Positions 26,311 to 35,155 are shown, counted from the first letter of the stretch. The stretch: 64,000 nucleotides of DNA from Bradyrhizobium sp. SRS-191 (GCF_024586915.1 NZ_JANBVS010000018.1:99962-163961); one strand, 5' to 3'. Notes: generated by a model not told the origin, from the sequence alone. Program-made: numbers and translations.

Positions 26311-27624
26311 ATGGTCTTCTTGCGTTGCCTTTGGATTGCAGTTCTCGTCTGCGCGGCGTTGCCGGCCCACGCTGCGACCGAGATCATGTGGTGGCATGCG
26401 ATGTCCGGCGAGCTCGGGCGACAGGTCGACAAGCTTGCCGCCGATTTCAATGCCTCGCAATCCGACTATCGCATCGTGCCGAGCTACAAGGGCAGCTACA
26501 CGGAGACGGTCACGGCCGCGATCTTCGCGTTCCGCTCGCGCAGCCAGCCGGCCATCGTGCAGGTCAACGAGATCGCCACCGCGACGATGACGGCGGCGAA
26601 AGGGGCGATGTATCCGGTCTACGAGCTGATGCGTGACGAGAAGGAGAGCTTTTCGCCCTCGGCCTATCTGCCCGCCGTCACCGGCTACTATGCGGATGCC
26701 GACGGCAACATGCTGTCGTTCCCGTTCAACGCATCGACCCCGATCCTCTACTACAACAAGGATCGGTTCCGTGCGGCCGGACTCGATCCCGCCGTTGCGC
26801 CGAAGACCTGGCCGGAGCTCGGACAGGCCGCCAAGCGGCTGCGTGACCATGGCATGGCCTGCGGCTTCACCACGTCCTGGCCGTCCTGGGTCAACATCGA
26901 GAATTTCTCCGCCTTCCACAATCTGCCGATCGCGACGCGTGCCAACGGCTTCGCCGGGCTCGATGCCGTCCTGACCTTCAACAATCCGCAGGTGACGCGC
27001 CACATCGCCCAGCTCGCGGAGTGGCAGAAGAGCAAGGTGTTCGACTATGGCGGTCGCGGGCAGGCCGCCGAGCCGCGCTTCCAGAAAGGGGAGTGCGGGA
27101 TCTTCATCGGATCTTCGGCGACGCGCGCCGACATCAAGGCGAACTCGAAGTTCGAGATCGGCTACGGGATGATGCCGTATTGGCCTGACGTCGCGGGGGC
27201 GCCGCAGAATTCCATCATCGGCGGCGCGACGCTGTGGGTGCTGCGTGACCGTCCTGCGGCCGAGTACAAGGGCGTCGCAAAGTTCTTCGCCTACCTGTCG
27301 CGGCCCGACATCCAGGCGGCCTGGCACCAGAACACGGGCTACCTGCCGATTACCCAGGCGGCGTTCGACCTGACCCGCGCGCAGGGCTTCTATGACCGCA
27401 ATCCGGGAACGGCGATCTCGATCGAGCAGGTGACGCTGCATCCGCCGACGGAAAACTCACGCGGACTGCGGCTCGGCTCTTTCGTGCTGATCCGCGATAC
27501 CATCGAGGACGAGATGGAGCAGGCGTTCAGCGGCCGCAAGCCGGCGCAGGCGGCGCTCGATGCTGCGGCCGAACGCGGCAATCGCCTGCTGCGGCAATTC
27601 GAGCGCGCGAGCCCGGACCGCTGA
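26311..27624 (+). CDS. UgpB-like glycerol-3-phosphate/sugar ABC binding protein
   Basis: Periplasmic family-1 solute-binding protein, 437 aa from the ATG at 26311 (GGAGA ten bases upstream). A signal peptide ends PAHAA. UgpB signatures: TEIMWWHAMSGELGRQVDKLA at the mature N-terminus, SYKGSYTETVTAAIFAFRS, and STPILYYNKDRFRAAGLDP. No permease or ATPase genes are adjacent; instead its stop overlaps an APH-fold kinase gene. It may serve a Ugp transporter encoded elsewhere. Confidence 0.88.
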   Translation: MVFLRCLWIAVLVCAALPAHAATEIMWWHAMSGELGRQVDKLAADFNASQSDYRIVPSYKGSYTETVTAAIFAFRSRSQPAIVQVNEIATATMTAAKGAMYPVYELMRDEKESFSPSAYLPAVTGYYADADGNMLSFPFNASTPILYYNKDRFRAAGLDPAVAPKTWPELGQAAKRLRDHGMACGFTTSWPSWVNIENFSAFHNLPIATRANGFAGLDAVLTFNNPQVTRHIAQLAEWQKSKVFDYGGRGQAAEPRFQKGECGIFIGSSATRADIKANSKFEIGYGMMPYWPDVAGAPQNSIIGGATLWVLRDRPAAEYKGVAKFFAYLSRPDIQAAWHQNTGYLPITQAAFDLTRAQGFYDRNPGTAISIEQVTLHPPTENSRGLRLGSFVLIRDTIEDEMEQAFSGRKPAQAALDAAAERGNRLLRQFERASPDR

Positions 27625-28577
27625 TGGCAGGGTTGCCGGATGTCGCCGATGCCGCGCAGTTGCGGCGCCTGCGTTCTGATTCGGCAAGCTGGCTGCTGGC
27701 CGCGTCAGATATCGTCAGGTCCCATGGCTATGGCGCAACGCGGCTCGTGCCGTTCGATGCAGGCACAAATCTGGTCGCCTCGCTCGGCGACCGTGCGATC
27801 CTGAAGATCTTTCCTGCTCTCCTGCGTGGTCAGTTCTTGTCCGAGCGGGCGACGCTGCCGGCGGTTTTCCGGCGCCTTGCCGACGTCGCGACGCCCGAAT
27901 TGCTTCACGAGGGCGAGCGCGACGGGTGGTCCTATCTGATCATGACGCGGCTCGACGGTATTCCTGCATCCGATGTCTGGCCGCAACTGGGGGAGCCTGG
28001 CAAGGAGGATCTGCTCCGGCAGCTCGGCCGCCTGATCGCCGATGTGCAGCGTGTGCCGTCGGGCAGTCTGCTGGAGCTCGGCCCGAGCTGGTCCGACTTC
28101 CTGCAGACGCAACTCACCGGAGCTCGTGATCGCCATCAACGGCTCGGCCTGCCGCCGCCGCTGCTGGCGCGACTGGATGATCTGCTGCAGGAGGCCGCCG
28201 TTCTGCTGCCTCGCAATCCCGATCCGGTCATCCTGACCGGCGAGTACATTCCGGAGAATTTCCTCGTCGCCCGCGACGGTGAGGGCTGGCGCGTGAGCGG
28301 GCTGTTCGACTTCGGCGACGTGATGACCGGGTTCGGCGAATACGACCTGCTCGGCCCCAGCGCGTTCATGGCCGCGGGTCATCCCGGACGCGTGCGCGCG
28401 TTGTTCGACGGCTACGGCCTCTCGCCTCGGGATATCGCCTGGCAGCTGAAGCGCCGGCTGCTCGCGCTGATGCTGTTGCACCGGGCCAGCGACCCCGTTC
28501 GGCACATCTGCATTCCGGACTGGCCGGCCAGAGTCCGCAGCTTCGACGAGCTGCAGGCGCTGATCTGGCCGGATTGA
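27624..28577 (+). CDS. APH-family (aminoglycoside phosphotransferase fold) kinase-like protein with altered catalytic motif
   Basis: 317-residue cytosolic protein of the APH/choline-kinase fold. The ATP lysine is probably K61 in AILKIF and the metal-binding DFG-like motif is D229-F230-G231. The usual catalytic loop HGDxxxxN reads TGEYIPEN (205-212): the histidine is lost and the catalytic aspartate position is glutamate E207, while N212 is kept. The start codon overlaps the ugpB-like stop (TGATG), so the two are coupled and may act on related compounds. Resistance function is not implied; a sugar or small-metabolite kinase, or a catalytically weak protein, is equally possible. Confidence 0.75.
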   Translation: MAGLPDVADAAQLRRLRSDSASWLLAASDIVRSHGYGATRLVPFDAGTNLVASLGDRAILKIFPALLRGQFLSERATLPAVFRRLADVATPELLHEGERDGWSYLIMTRLDGIPASDVWPQLGEPGKEDLLRQLGRLIADVQRVPSGSLLELGPSWSDFLQTQLTGARDRHQRLGLPPPLLARLDDLLQEAAVLLPRNPDPVILTGEYIPENFLVARDGEGWRVSGLFDFGDVMTGFGEYDLLGPSAFMAAGHPGRVRALFDGYGLSPRDIAWQLKRRLLALMLLHRASDPVRHICIPDWPARVRSFDELQALIWPD

Positions 28578-28585
28578 AACGCGGC

Positions 28586-29062
28586 TCAGCCTTTGGCCTG
28601 GATCAGCTTGGCGGCGCGCGCCAGCACGTCCGACACGGCCGCCAGGCCCGATCCACCGCCGGCGCCGCCGCCCCAGCCCGTGAGGTAGCCGCCACCGAGT
28701 GCACGAACCTTCGCGAGCGCGCCGGACACCAACGCCCGGCACTGCGTGACCGCCGACAAAGCCTGAGCCTTCGTCGTTGCCGCACGCAGCCCGGCTGCGG
28801 CATTGCTGAGCGCCCGGCGCGTCTCAGCTACACCGGGCGCAGTGATCTCGCTGCTCAGCCTGTCGAGCACGTTGGCGATGCAATCATACAATGCCTTTCC
28901 CGTGTTGGCGGAGCAGGCCGCGAGACCCCCATTCGCAGACACCGCTGCCGCGGCCATGCCGGCGTCGGCGCGCGCAGGCGTGCCGGCGACAGAGCTGAGC
29001 ACCAGCAATGCCGCGATCACCGTCAGCAGGTGGAGAGGGGATAATCGTCGCAGAGCGGGCAT
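28586..29062 (-). CDS. Small secreted protein, tandem paralogue 1
   Basis: 158 aa, family unknown to me. A signal peptide ends ARA, and the mature protein is small, helical and Ala-rich with three spaced cysteines: CSANTGKALYDCIANVLDRL, then QALSAVTQCRALVSGAL. It ends in ARAAKLIQAKG. Two close paralogues follow upstream on the same strand. This copy has an extra Gly-rich loop (GWGGGAGGGSG) near the C-terminus. Function unknown; periplasmic or secreted. Confidence 0.8.
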   Translation of the reverse strand: MPALRRLSPLHLLTVIAALLVLSSVAGTPARADAGMAAAAVSANGGLAACSANTGKALYDCIANVLDRLSSEITAPGVAETRRALSNAAAGLRAATTKAQALSAVTQCRALVSGALAKVRALGGGYLTGWGGGAGGGSGLAAVSDVLARAAKLIQAKG

Positions 29063-29080
29063 GTTCGTTTCTCTGCTGCG

Positions 29081-29575
29081 TCAGCCTTTGCTCTGGATGA
29101 GCTGGATCGCGCGCGACAGCACGCTGGAGATCGAGGTCAGGCCAGTGTCACCCCACCCGGGGACATAGCGGTCGCCGGCCGCACGCACCTGTTTCAGGGC
29201 TCCCGATATCACCGACTGGCAACGCGCGATTGCAGAGATCGCCTGACTCTTGGAGGTCGCCGCGCGCAAGCCGGCGGCGGCGGTCTGTAACGCGCGCTGC
29301 GTTTCCGGCACGTTGGCGGCACCGATGCTGGAGGCCATGCGGTCGAGCACGTCGGCGACGCAGTTGTAGAGGTCCTTGCCCTTGTTGCTGCTGCAGGCCC
29401 CGAGACCGCCGACCGCCGTCGTCGACGCTGCATTGAGGATGGCCGACGCCATGACCGGCCGCAGCGGCAGGGAGCCGATGAGCATCGCGAGCGCCAGCGT
29501 CGCCATCAGCAGCCAGCGTCGCGGTCGCACCATGGACCTGCCGAGCGCTTCGTCGAAAACATTCCCGATCGTCAT
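29081..29575 (-). CDS. Small secreted protein, tandem paralogue 2
   Basis: 164 aa. The N-terminal hydrophobic segment (WLLMATLALAMLIGSLPL) serves as signal or anchor. Shared core with its neighbours: CSSNKGKDLYNCVADVLDRM, PETQRALQTAAAGLRAATS, QAISAIARC, and the C-terminal SVLSRAIQLIQSKG. The cysteines at the same three positions suggest one disulfide plus a free thiol or an intermolecular bond. It is 18 bases upstream of paralogue 1 and probably co-transcribed. Confidence 0.8.
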   Translation of the reverse strand: MTIGNVFDEALGRSMVRPRRWLLMATLALAMLIGSLPLRPVMASAILNAASTTAVGGLGACSSNKGKDLYNCVADVLDRMASSIGAANVPETQRALQTAAAGLRAATSKSQAISAIARCQSVISGALKQVRAAGDRYVPGWGDTGLTSISSVLSRAIQLIQSKG

Positions 29576-29611
29576 ATCGTGCCCCTCACATGATGGCTCA
29601 GCCGCTCAGCT

Positions 29612-30088
29612 TCAGCCCTTGCTCTGAACGAGCTGGATCGCGCGCGACAGCACGCCCGAAATCGCGCTCAAGCCGGCATATTCGCCACCGGAGGCGCGCA
29701 GCCGTTGGATCACGGCGGATATGGCTGCCTTGCAGCGCGATAGAGCCGAGATGGCCTGCGGCCTCGACGTGGCGGCGCGCAGTCCCTCGGACGCCGCCTG
29801 CAATGCGCGATGGGTCTCGGGGACGTTGATGGATGCAATGCGTGAGTTCAGCCGATCGAGGACGTCGGCAACGCAGTTGTAGAGATCCTTGCCCTTGTTG
29901 CTGCTGCAGGCATTGAGCCCGCCGACGGCCTCGTTGGACGCCGCGATCAAGGCGCCCGACGCAGCCGCCGGCCGCACGGGCAGGGAGCCAACGAGCATGA
30001 TCAGCGCCAGCATCGCCATGAAAAGCCAGCGTCCCGGTCGCGTCGCGGACCTGCCGGGCATCGTCTCGGAAATACCGGTGATCGTCAT
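29612..30088 (-). CDS. Small secreted protein, tandem paralogue 3
   Basis: 158 aa. N-terminal segment WLFMAMLALIMLVGSLPV, then the family core CSSNKGKDLYNCVADVLDRL, PETHRALQAASEGLRAATS, QAISALSRC and a terminus nearly identical to paralogue 2 (GVLSRAIQLVQSKG). It is most similar to paralogue 2, indicating a recent duplication. It lies 21 bases after the 188-aa secreted protein gene, forming a four-gene leftward cluster. Confidence 0.8.
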   Translation of the reverse strand: MTITGISETMPGRSATRPGRWLFMAMLALIMLVGSLPVRPAAASGALIAASNEAVGGLNACSSNKGKDLYNCVADVLDRLNSRIASINVPETHRALQAASEGLRAATSRPQAISALSRCKAAISAVIQRLRASGGEYAGLSAISGVLSRAIQLVQSKG

Positions 30089-30109
30089 GTCGTCCCCCTG
30101 CTTTGCCGC

Positions 30110-30676
30110 TCAAGGAGCGGCTGATGGCATGATGGCGTTGCCCACGATGAATTCGCATGGCACCGTCATCATCTTCGGGTCACCCTTGAGCGCAAACAGC
30201 CTCTCCCAATGTGACTTGCGGCACACGACGCCGCTTGGTGCGTCCTCGACGATGACGACGGCATAGAGCCGGTCGCGCTTCTCGAAGGCCTTGAGGCTGG
30301 TGTCGTCGGGAAACGTCTGCAGCAATGTCAGGATGCCGTGGCCGCTGTCGCTGTCGGCGGCGATGCCGGCAATGCCGCTGACCATGCGCGGCTTGCCGTT
30401 CTCGATGGAAGCGCTGATGAAAACGCCCTCGACCATCGTGCTGCGCAGGATCTTCTGCTTGATGAAATCGGTACCCAGCTCCGGGCTCGCGCGCAATCTG
30501 TTCTTCAACGCAGGGGAGAAGAACAGTTTGTCCGTTCCTCCTCGGAAGACGATGGTCGTACCCTCCGGGCCGCCGGCCAGCAGGTTCTGGAATTCGCGAC
30601 CGCTCAAGACCTCGGCGGTTGCCGAGGCACTCCACAGCAGGAAACTGATCGACAATATGATGGCAGATCGCGACAT
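30110..30676 (-). CDS. Secreted protein of unknown function, 188 aa
   Basis: A signal peptide (residues 1-21, SFLLWSASATAE) is followed by SGREFQNLLAGGPEGTTIVFRGG and a mixed alpha/beta region with two cysteines (VVCRKSHW, VPCEFIVG). I do not recognise a domain. It is the first gene of the leftward cluster with the three Cys-core paralogues and is divergent from the caspase-like gene across 101 bases, so the five genes probably share a control region. Confidence 0.75.
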   Translation of the reverse strand: MSRSAIILSISFLLWSASATAEVLSGREFQNLLAGGPEGTTIVFRGGTDKLFFSPALKNRLRASPELGTDFIKQKILRSTMVEGVFISASIENGKPRMVSGIAGIAADSDSGHGILTLLQTFPDDTSLKAFEKRDRLYAVVIVEDAPSGVVCRKSHWERLFALKGDPKMMTVPCEFIVGNAIMPSAAP

Positions 30677-30777
30677 CGGGGCGCTGCGAAAAGGAAAGAC
30701 CGAAGCGGATCATACGTGCCGTCTGCCGTCAATTCGATGATGGTGGTGGGCTGCCGGCGCTTCGGTATAATGCGAAC

Positions 30778-32199
30778 ATGCGAACAACATTTTTCCGGCA
30801 GCCGGTCCGGCTTCTCCTGTCTCTCGCTTTGTTGCTCGTCTTTCACGGGCTGGCGTCCGGCCTTGCTGCGGAAGCTCCGCGCAAGGCGATACCGGGTTCG
30901 GCGCCGCGCGTGGCGCTCGTCATCGGCAATGCCGCCTACGCCCGGCTGAGGCCACTCGACAATCCGGGCAAGGACGCCGACCTGATCGCAGACAAGCTGC
31001 GAAAGCTTGGCTTCGAGGTGACCCTGAAGGCCGATCGCGAGCTGAAAGCCATGGGCGAGGATGTCGAGGCGTTTGCGCAGGCGATCAAGCAGCGCGGGCC
31101 GGACGTTGTGTCGGTCTTCTACTATGCCGGCCACGGCCTGGAGAGCGATGGCATCAACTACCTGGTGCCGGTGGATGCGGAGATCAAGCGTAAGGCCGAC
31201 ATTGCGGGCCACGCCGTCAGCGTCAAGCGGATCGCGGACCGGCTGTCCTCAGCCGGCAATCGCGTGAACATTCTGATCCTCGATGCGTGCCGCGACAATC
31301 CGTTCCCTGAAGGCGCTGCGCCGGCCAGTGCCCTGCTCGGGCTGGCGCCGATGGGGGCGGTCTACGGCGCCTTCATCGCGTCGGCCACCGGCTCCGGCAA
31401 GGCCGCCTTCGACGGCGAGAATGGCCACAGCCCCTACACGCTCGCGCTCGCGCAGGCGATCGGCGCTCCCGGCGAAAAGCTGGAGGACGTCTTCAAGAGC
31501 GTCCGGCGCCAGGTGCGTCTGGCAACCGCCGAGCAGCAGATCCCCTGGGAGTCGACCTCGATCGAGGCGGACTTCTACTTCGTGCCGCCGGCGCCGCCGC
31601 CGAGCCCTGCAGCGCAGCTGTTCGCGGCGGCAACCGAGACGGACAACCCGGCCTTGTTCGAGTTGCTGGTCGACCGCTTTCCCGGGAGTGAGGAGGCCGC
31701 GCGGGCGCGTAACGTTCTGGCAAAACGCCAAGCGGCGCGCGCCGATCAGAAGCAGGCAGGGACATCCTCCGCGGCTGAGGTGCTGGCGAGGGCCCGACAG
31801 GTCCGAAGCCCGGATGCGTTCGACCTCGTGGCGTCGCTGTTTCCCGATTCGCCCGAAGCGGCCGAGGCCCGCGCTTCAGCGTCTCGGCTCCGCGAAGCGG
31901 CCGTGCTGGACAGCGCCGGACCGACATTCGACGGGCGCGAGCTGATTTCCCGCCTGCAGGAGGAGCTGACCCGGCTCGCCTGCGCTGGCGCCCCGGCGAG
32001 CGGGGTCTTCGACGCGCCGACGGTGAGCGGCCTGCGGCGGGCGTCACTGCTGACTGATGAGCACTATCTCTGGCATCGGCCGACAATGGCGGCGCTGCGC
32101 GCGCTGAGAAAGATCGATACCGTGGACGGTTGCGCGCGCCAAAAGGTCGCGGCGAGCCCGCGGTGCTCACGGATCAACAATGAGGACTTCTGTCCGTAG
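30778..32199 (+). CDS. Secreted caspase-like protease (peptidase C14, metacaspase type)
   Basis: 473 aa with a signal peptide (residues 1-31). The caspase p20-like domain covers about residues 43-270: RVALVIGNAAYARLRPLDNPGKDA, catalytic His119 in YYAGHGLES and catalytic Cys171 in ILDACRDNPF, so both dyad residues are intact. The region from about 275 on is helical with repeated Ala/Arg-rich segments (LFELLVDRFPGSEEAARA, then DLVASLFPDSPEAAEARA), followed by a C-terminal peptidoglycan-binding-like stretch (LISRLQEELTRLACAGAPASGVFDA). It is probably periplasmic. Bacterial relatives cleave after basic residues; its target is unknown. Confidence 0.88.
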   Translation: MRTTFFRQPVRLLLSLALLLVFHGLASGLAAEAPRKAIPGSAPRVALVIGNAAYARLRPLDNPGKDADLIADKLRKLGFEVTLKADRELKAMGEDVEAFAQAIKQRGPDVVSVFYYAGHGLESDGINYLVPVDAEIKRKADIAGHAVSVKRIADRLSSAGNRVNILILDACRDNPFPEGAAPASALLGLAPMGAVYGAFIASATGSGKAAFDGENGHSPYTLALAQAIGAPGEKLEDVFKSVRRQVRLATAEQQIPWESTSIEADFYFVPPAPPPSPAAQLFAAATETDNPALFELLVDRFPGSEEAARARNVLAKRQAARADQKQAGTSSAAEVLARARQVRSPDAFDLVASLFPDSPEAAEARASASRLREAAVLDSAGPTFDGRELISRLQEELTRLACAGAPASGVFDAPTVSGLRRASLLTDEHYLWHRPTMAALRALRKIDTVDGCARQKVAASPRCSRINNEDFCP

Positions 32200-32339
32200 C
32201 GTCGCCGTGATGCCGACAGCGGGGACTGCTGCTCATAAGATAATCAAATCTCGCCATCTGTATGCAATGGGGCGGCGGGCCCACGTCGGCCATTTCTGAA
32301 AATAGCGGCATCTTCAAAGGCTTGGCTCCCCAGCGCGGT

Positions 32340-32357
32340 TTGGCACGAAGCTTGCGA
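32340..32357 (+). promoter_or_regulatory. Sigma-54 promoter for the ABC-atzGEH operon
   Basis: TTGGCACGAAGCTTGCG matches the sigma-54 consensus TTGGCACG-N4-TTGC. The -24 GG is at 32342-32343 and the -12 GC at 32354-32355, with the required ten bases between. The start of transcription would be near 32367, about 29 bases before the ATG. This implies RpoN- and probably NtrC-type (nitrogen) control; no convincing NtrC site was found upstream. Confidence 0.8.
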
Positions 32358-32395
32358 AATCACCTCCTGCCGGTCGTACTCCGTGGGAGCATTTG

Positions 32396-34018
32396 ATGAA
32401 GCGTCGCGATTTTCTGAAATCCGTCTCTGGTCTGGCCGCCGGCGCCGCGCTGCCGATGGCGCCGGCGGTGATGTCCTCCGCCAAGGCCGATGCGCGGTCC
32501 GAGACGCTGCTGATCGTGTCCGAAGGCGGGCCGAACAATCTCGACATCCATGGCGTCGGCACCAACGTGCCCGGCTACGAGGTGTCCTGGAATTGCTATG
32601 ACCGCCTGATCGGCCACGAGATGAAGAGCGGCCCGGGCGGCGTGCCGTACTACGACCGCGACAAGTTCAGGCCCGAGCTCGCCGAGGACATGACCATCGG
32701 CGACATGTCCGCGACCTTCAAGCTGCGCAAGAACGCCAAATTCCACGACGGTACGCCGGTCACGGCCAAGGACGTCAAATGGTCGCTCGACCGCGCCGTC
32801 AGCGTCGGCGGCTTCCCGACCTTTCAGATGAGCGCGGGATCGCTGACCAAGCCGGAGCAGTTCGTCGTCGTCGATGACTACACCGTGCGGGTCGACTTCC
32901 TGAAGAAGGACCGCCTGACGATCCCAGACTTGGCCGTCATCGTGCCCTGCGTCGTCAATTCCGAGCTGGTGAAGAAGAACGCAAGCGAGAAGGACCCCTG
33001 GGGCCTCGAATACACCAAGCAGCAGACGGCGGGCTCCGGCGCCTACAAGGTGACGAAGTGGACCGCCGGCACCGAAGTCATCATGGAGCGCAATGACGAC
33101 TGGGTGTGCGGGCCGCTGCCGAAGATCAAGCGGGTGATCTGGCGCATGGTGCCGCAGGCCGGCAACCGCCGCGCGCTGCTGGAGCGCGGCGATGCCGACA
33201 TCTCCTATGAGCTGCCGAACAAGGACTTCCAGGAGATGAAGTCGAACGGCAAGCACACCGTGATCTCGCTGCCGATCTCGAACGGCATCCAATACATCGG
33301 CATGAACGTCACCAAGCCGCCGTTCGACAATCCCAAGGTCAGGCAGGCGCTCGCCTATGCGATGCCGTATCAGAAGATCATCGACGCGGTGATGTTCGGC
33401 CTCGCCAACCCCATGTTCGGCGCGCCCGCCGACAAGGCCACGGAAGTCGCATGGCCGCAGCCGACGAAGTACTTCACCGACATGGAGAAGGCCAAGGCGC
33501 TGCTGGCCGAGGCCGGCTACGCCCAGGGCTTCGAGACCACGATCTCCTTCGATCTGAACTTCGCGCAGGTCAACGAGCCCTTGTGCGTGCTGGTGCAGGA
33601 GAGCCTTGCCCAGCTCGGCATCAAGACCACCATCAACAAGGTGCCCGGCGCCAACTGGCGCACCGAGCTCAACAAGAAGGAGATGCCGCTCTTCACCAAC
33701 ATCTTCTCAGGCTGGCTCGATTACCCCGAATACTTCTTCTACTGGTGCTATCACGGCAACAATTCCGTGTTCAACACGATGAGCTACAAGTCGCCGGAGA
33801 TGGACAAGCTCATCAACGGCGCCCGCGACGCCGCCGCGACCGGCGACAAGGCGGCGTACGATGCCGACGTGAAGGGGTTCGTCGACCTCGCCTTCGCCGA
33901 TGTACCGCGCATCCCGCTGTATCAGCCGTTCGTCAACGTCGCGATGCAGAAGAACATCTCCGGCTATCAATACTGGTTCCATCGCCGGCTGGACTATCGC
34001 GCGCTGGTGAAGGGATGA
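32396..34018 (+). CDS. Peptide/nickel-type ABC transporter binding protein (family 5)
   Basis: 540-residue periplasmic binding protein with a twin-arginine signal (MKRRDFLKSVSG). Family-5 signatures: RPELAEDMTIGDMSATFKLRKNAKFHDGTPV and KVRQALAYAMPYQKIIDAVMFG. The ATG at 32396 has GGGAG eight bases upstream; the TTG just before it is less likely. It heads an operon with two permeases, a fused ATPase and the atzG/E/H-like genes, under a sigma-54 promoter. I infer a nitrogen-rich ligand such as a ureide or biuret-type compound and not a peptide. Confidence 0.9.
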   Translation: MKRRDFLKSVSGLAAGAALPMAPAVMSSAKADARSETLLIVSEGGPNNLDIHGVGTNVPGYEVSWNCYDRLIGHEMKSGPGGVPYYDRDKFRPELAEDMTIGDMSATFKLRKNAKFHDGTPVTAKDVKWSLDRAVSVGGFPTFQMSAGSLTKPEQFVVVDDYTVRVDFLKKDRLTIPDLAVIVPCVVNSELVKKNASEKDPWGLEYTKQQTAGSGAYKVTKWTAGTEVIMERNDDWVCGPLPKIKRVIWRMVPQAGNRRALLERGDADISYELPNKDFQEMKSNGKHTVISLPISNGIQYIGMNVTKPPFDNPKVRQALAYAMPYQKIIDAVMFGLANPMFGAPADKATEVAWPQPTKYFTDMEKAKALLAEAGYAQGFETTISFDLNFAQVNEPLCVLVQESLAQLGIKTTINKVPGANWRTELNKKEMPLFTNIFSGWLDYPEYFFYWCYHGNNSVFNTMSYKSPEMDKLINGARDAAATGDKAAYDADVKGFVDLAFADVPRIPLYQPFVNVAMQKNISGYQYWFHRRLDYRALVKG

Positions 34019-34141
34019 GAACGGCGAGTGGCGAATGGGGAGTAGGGGAATGGTGAAAGACGGGGCGGAGCTCAGGCGGGGAAGCCGCTATTCGCCATTC
34101 GCTGTTCGCTATTCGCCGGCGCGCCACGCGGAGGGTCCGGC
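34019..34141. repeat. Short imperfect tandem/inverted repeats
   Basis: GGCGAGTGGCGAATGGGGAG at the left is echoed in inverse by ATTCGCCATTCGCTGTTCGC and TATTCGCCGG at the right. Microsatellite-like strings of this kind are scattered in related genomes. It separates the binding-protein and permease genes but has no clear terminator structure. Confidence 0.5.
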
Positions 34142-35155
34142 ATGATCGCCCTCATCGCCAAGCGCCTCGCCTTCGCTATCCCCTCGCTGATCGGCGTGGT
34201 AATCGTCACCTTCCTGCTCACCCGCGCGCTGCCCGGCGATCCCGCTGCGTATTTCGCCGGTCCGGCCGCGACAAAAGAGGCGGTGGAGCAGATCCGCAAG
34301 AAGCTCGGCTTCGACAAGCCGCTGGTCGAGCAATTCTTCCGCTACACCGTCGATCTCGCGCATGGCGATCTCGGCAGCTCGCTCACGACGGGGCAACCGG
34401 TCGCCACCGAGATCCGCAACCGTCTGCCGGCTTCTGCGGAGCTGACGCTGCTCGGGCTCCTCGTCTCGGTCGCGATCGCGCTGCCGCTCGGCGTGCTCGC
34501 GGCGACGCGGCCGGGATCATGGATCGATCACACCTGCCGCGTTGTCACCACGGCAGGCGTCTCGCTGCCGGTGTTCTTTACCGGCCTGGTGCTGGTCTAT
34601 GTGTTCTACTTCCGGCTCGGCTGGTCGCCGGCGCCGCTCGGCCGGCTCGACGTGTTCTACAGCGCGCCGAACAACGTGACCGGATTCTATCTGATCGACG
34701 CGCTGATCGCGGGTGACGGCGAGGCGTTCCGCTCGGCGCTGAGCCAGCTGATCCTGCCGGCGGCGACGCTCGCGATCTTCTCGCTGGCGCCGATCGCGCG
34801 CATGACGCGGGCCTCGATGCTTTCGGTGCTGTCGTCGGAGTTCGTCCGCACGGCGCGCGCCTCCGGCCTGTCGCCCTCGACGGTCACGGTGACCTACGCG
34901 TTTCGTAACGCGATGCTGCCGGTCATCACGACGCTGTCGATGGTGTTTTCCTTTCTGCTCGGCGCCAACGTGCTGGTGGAGAAGGTGTTCGCCTGGCCGG
35001 GCATCGGCTCCTACGCGGTCGAGGCGCTGATCGCCTCCGACTTCGCGCCGGTGCAGGGCTTCGTGCTGACCATGGCCGTGATGTACGTCGTCCTCAACCT
35101 CGTCATCGACATTCTCTATGGCGTCATCGACCCCCGTGTGAGGCTGGAAGGATGA
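34142..35155 (+). CDS. ABC transporter permease, DppB type
   Basis: 337-residue inner-membrane permease with six helices. N-terminal signature MIALIAKRLAFAIPSLIGVVIVTFLL and the EAA loop region ASGLSPSTVTVTYAFRNAMLPVITT. The stop overlaps the next permease start (ATGA). Acts with the DppC-type partner and the fused ATPase. Confidence 0.93.
   Translation: MIALIAKRLAFAIPSLIGVVIVTFLLTRALPGDPAAYFAGPAATKEAVEQIRKKLGFDKPLVEQFFRYTVDLAHGDLGSSLTTGQPVATEIRNRLPASAELTLLGLLVSVAIALPLGVLAATRPGSWIDHTCRVVTTAGVSLPVFFTGLVLVYVFYFRLGWSPAPLGRLDVFYSAPNNVTGFYLIDALIAGDGEAFRSALSQLILPAATLAIFSLAPIARMTRASMLSVLSSEFVRTARASGLSPSTVTVTYAFRNAMLPVITTLSMVFSFLLGANVLVEKVFAWPGIGSYAVEALIASDFAPVQGFVLTMAVMYVVLNLVIDILYGVIDPRVRLEG

Noticed and set aside
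27624..28577. Aminoglycoside resistance gene
   Set aside because: The APH fold is shared by many metabolic kinases, the catalytic loop is altered and the neighbour is a sugar-type binding protein; no basis for a resistance call.
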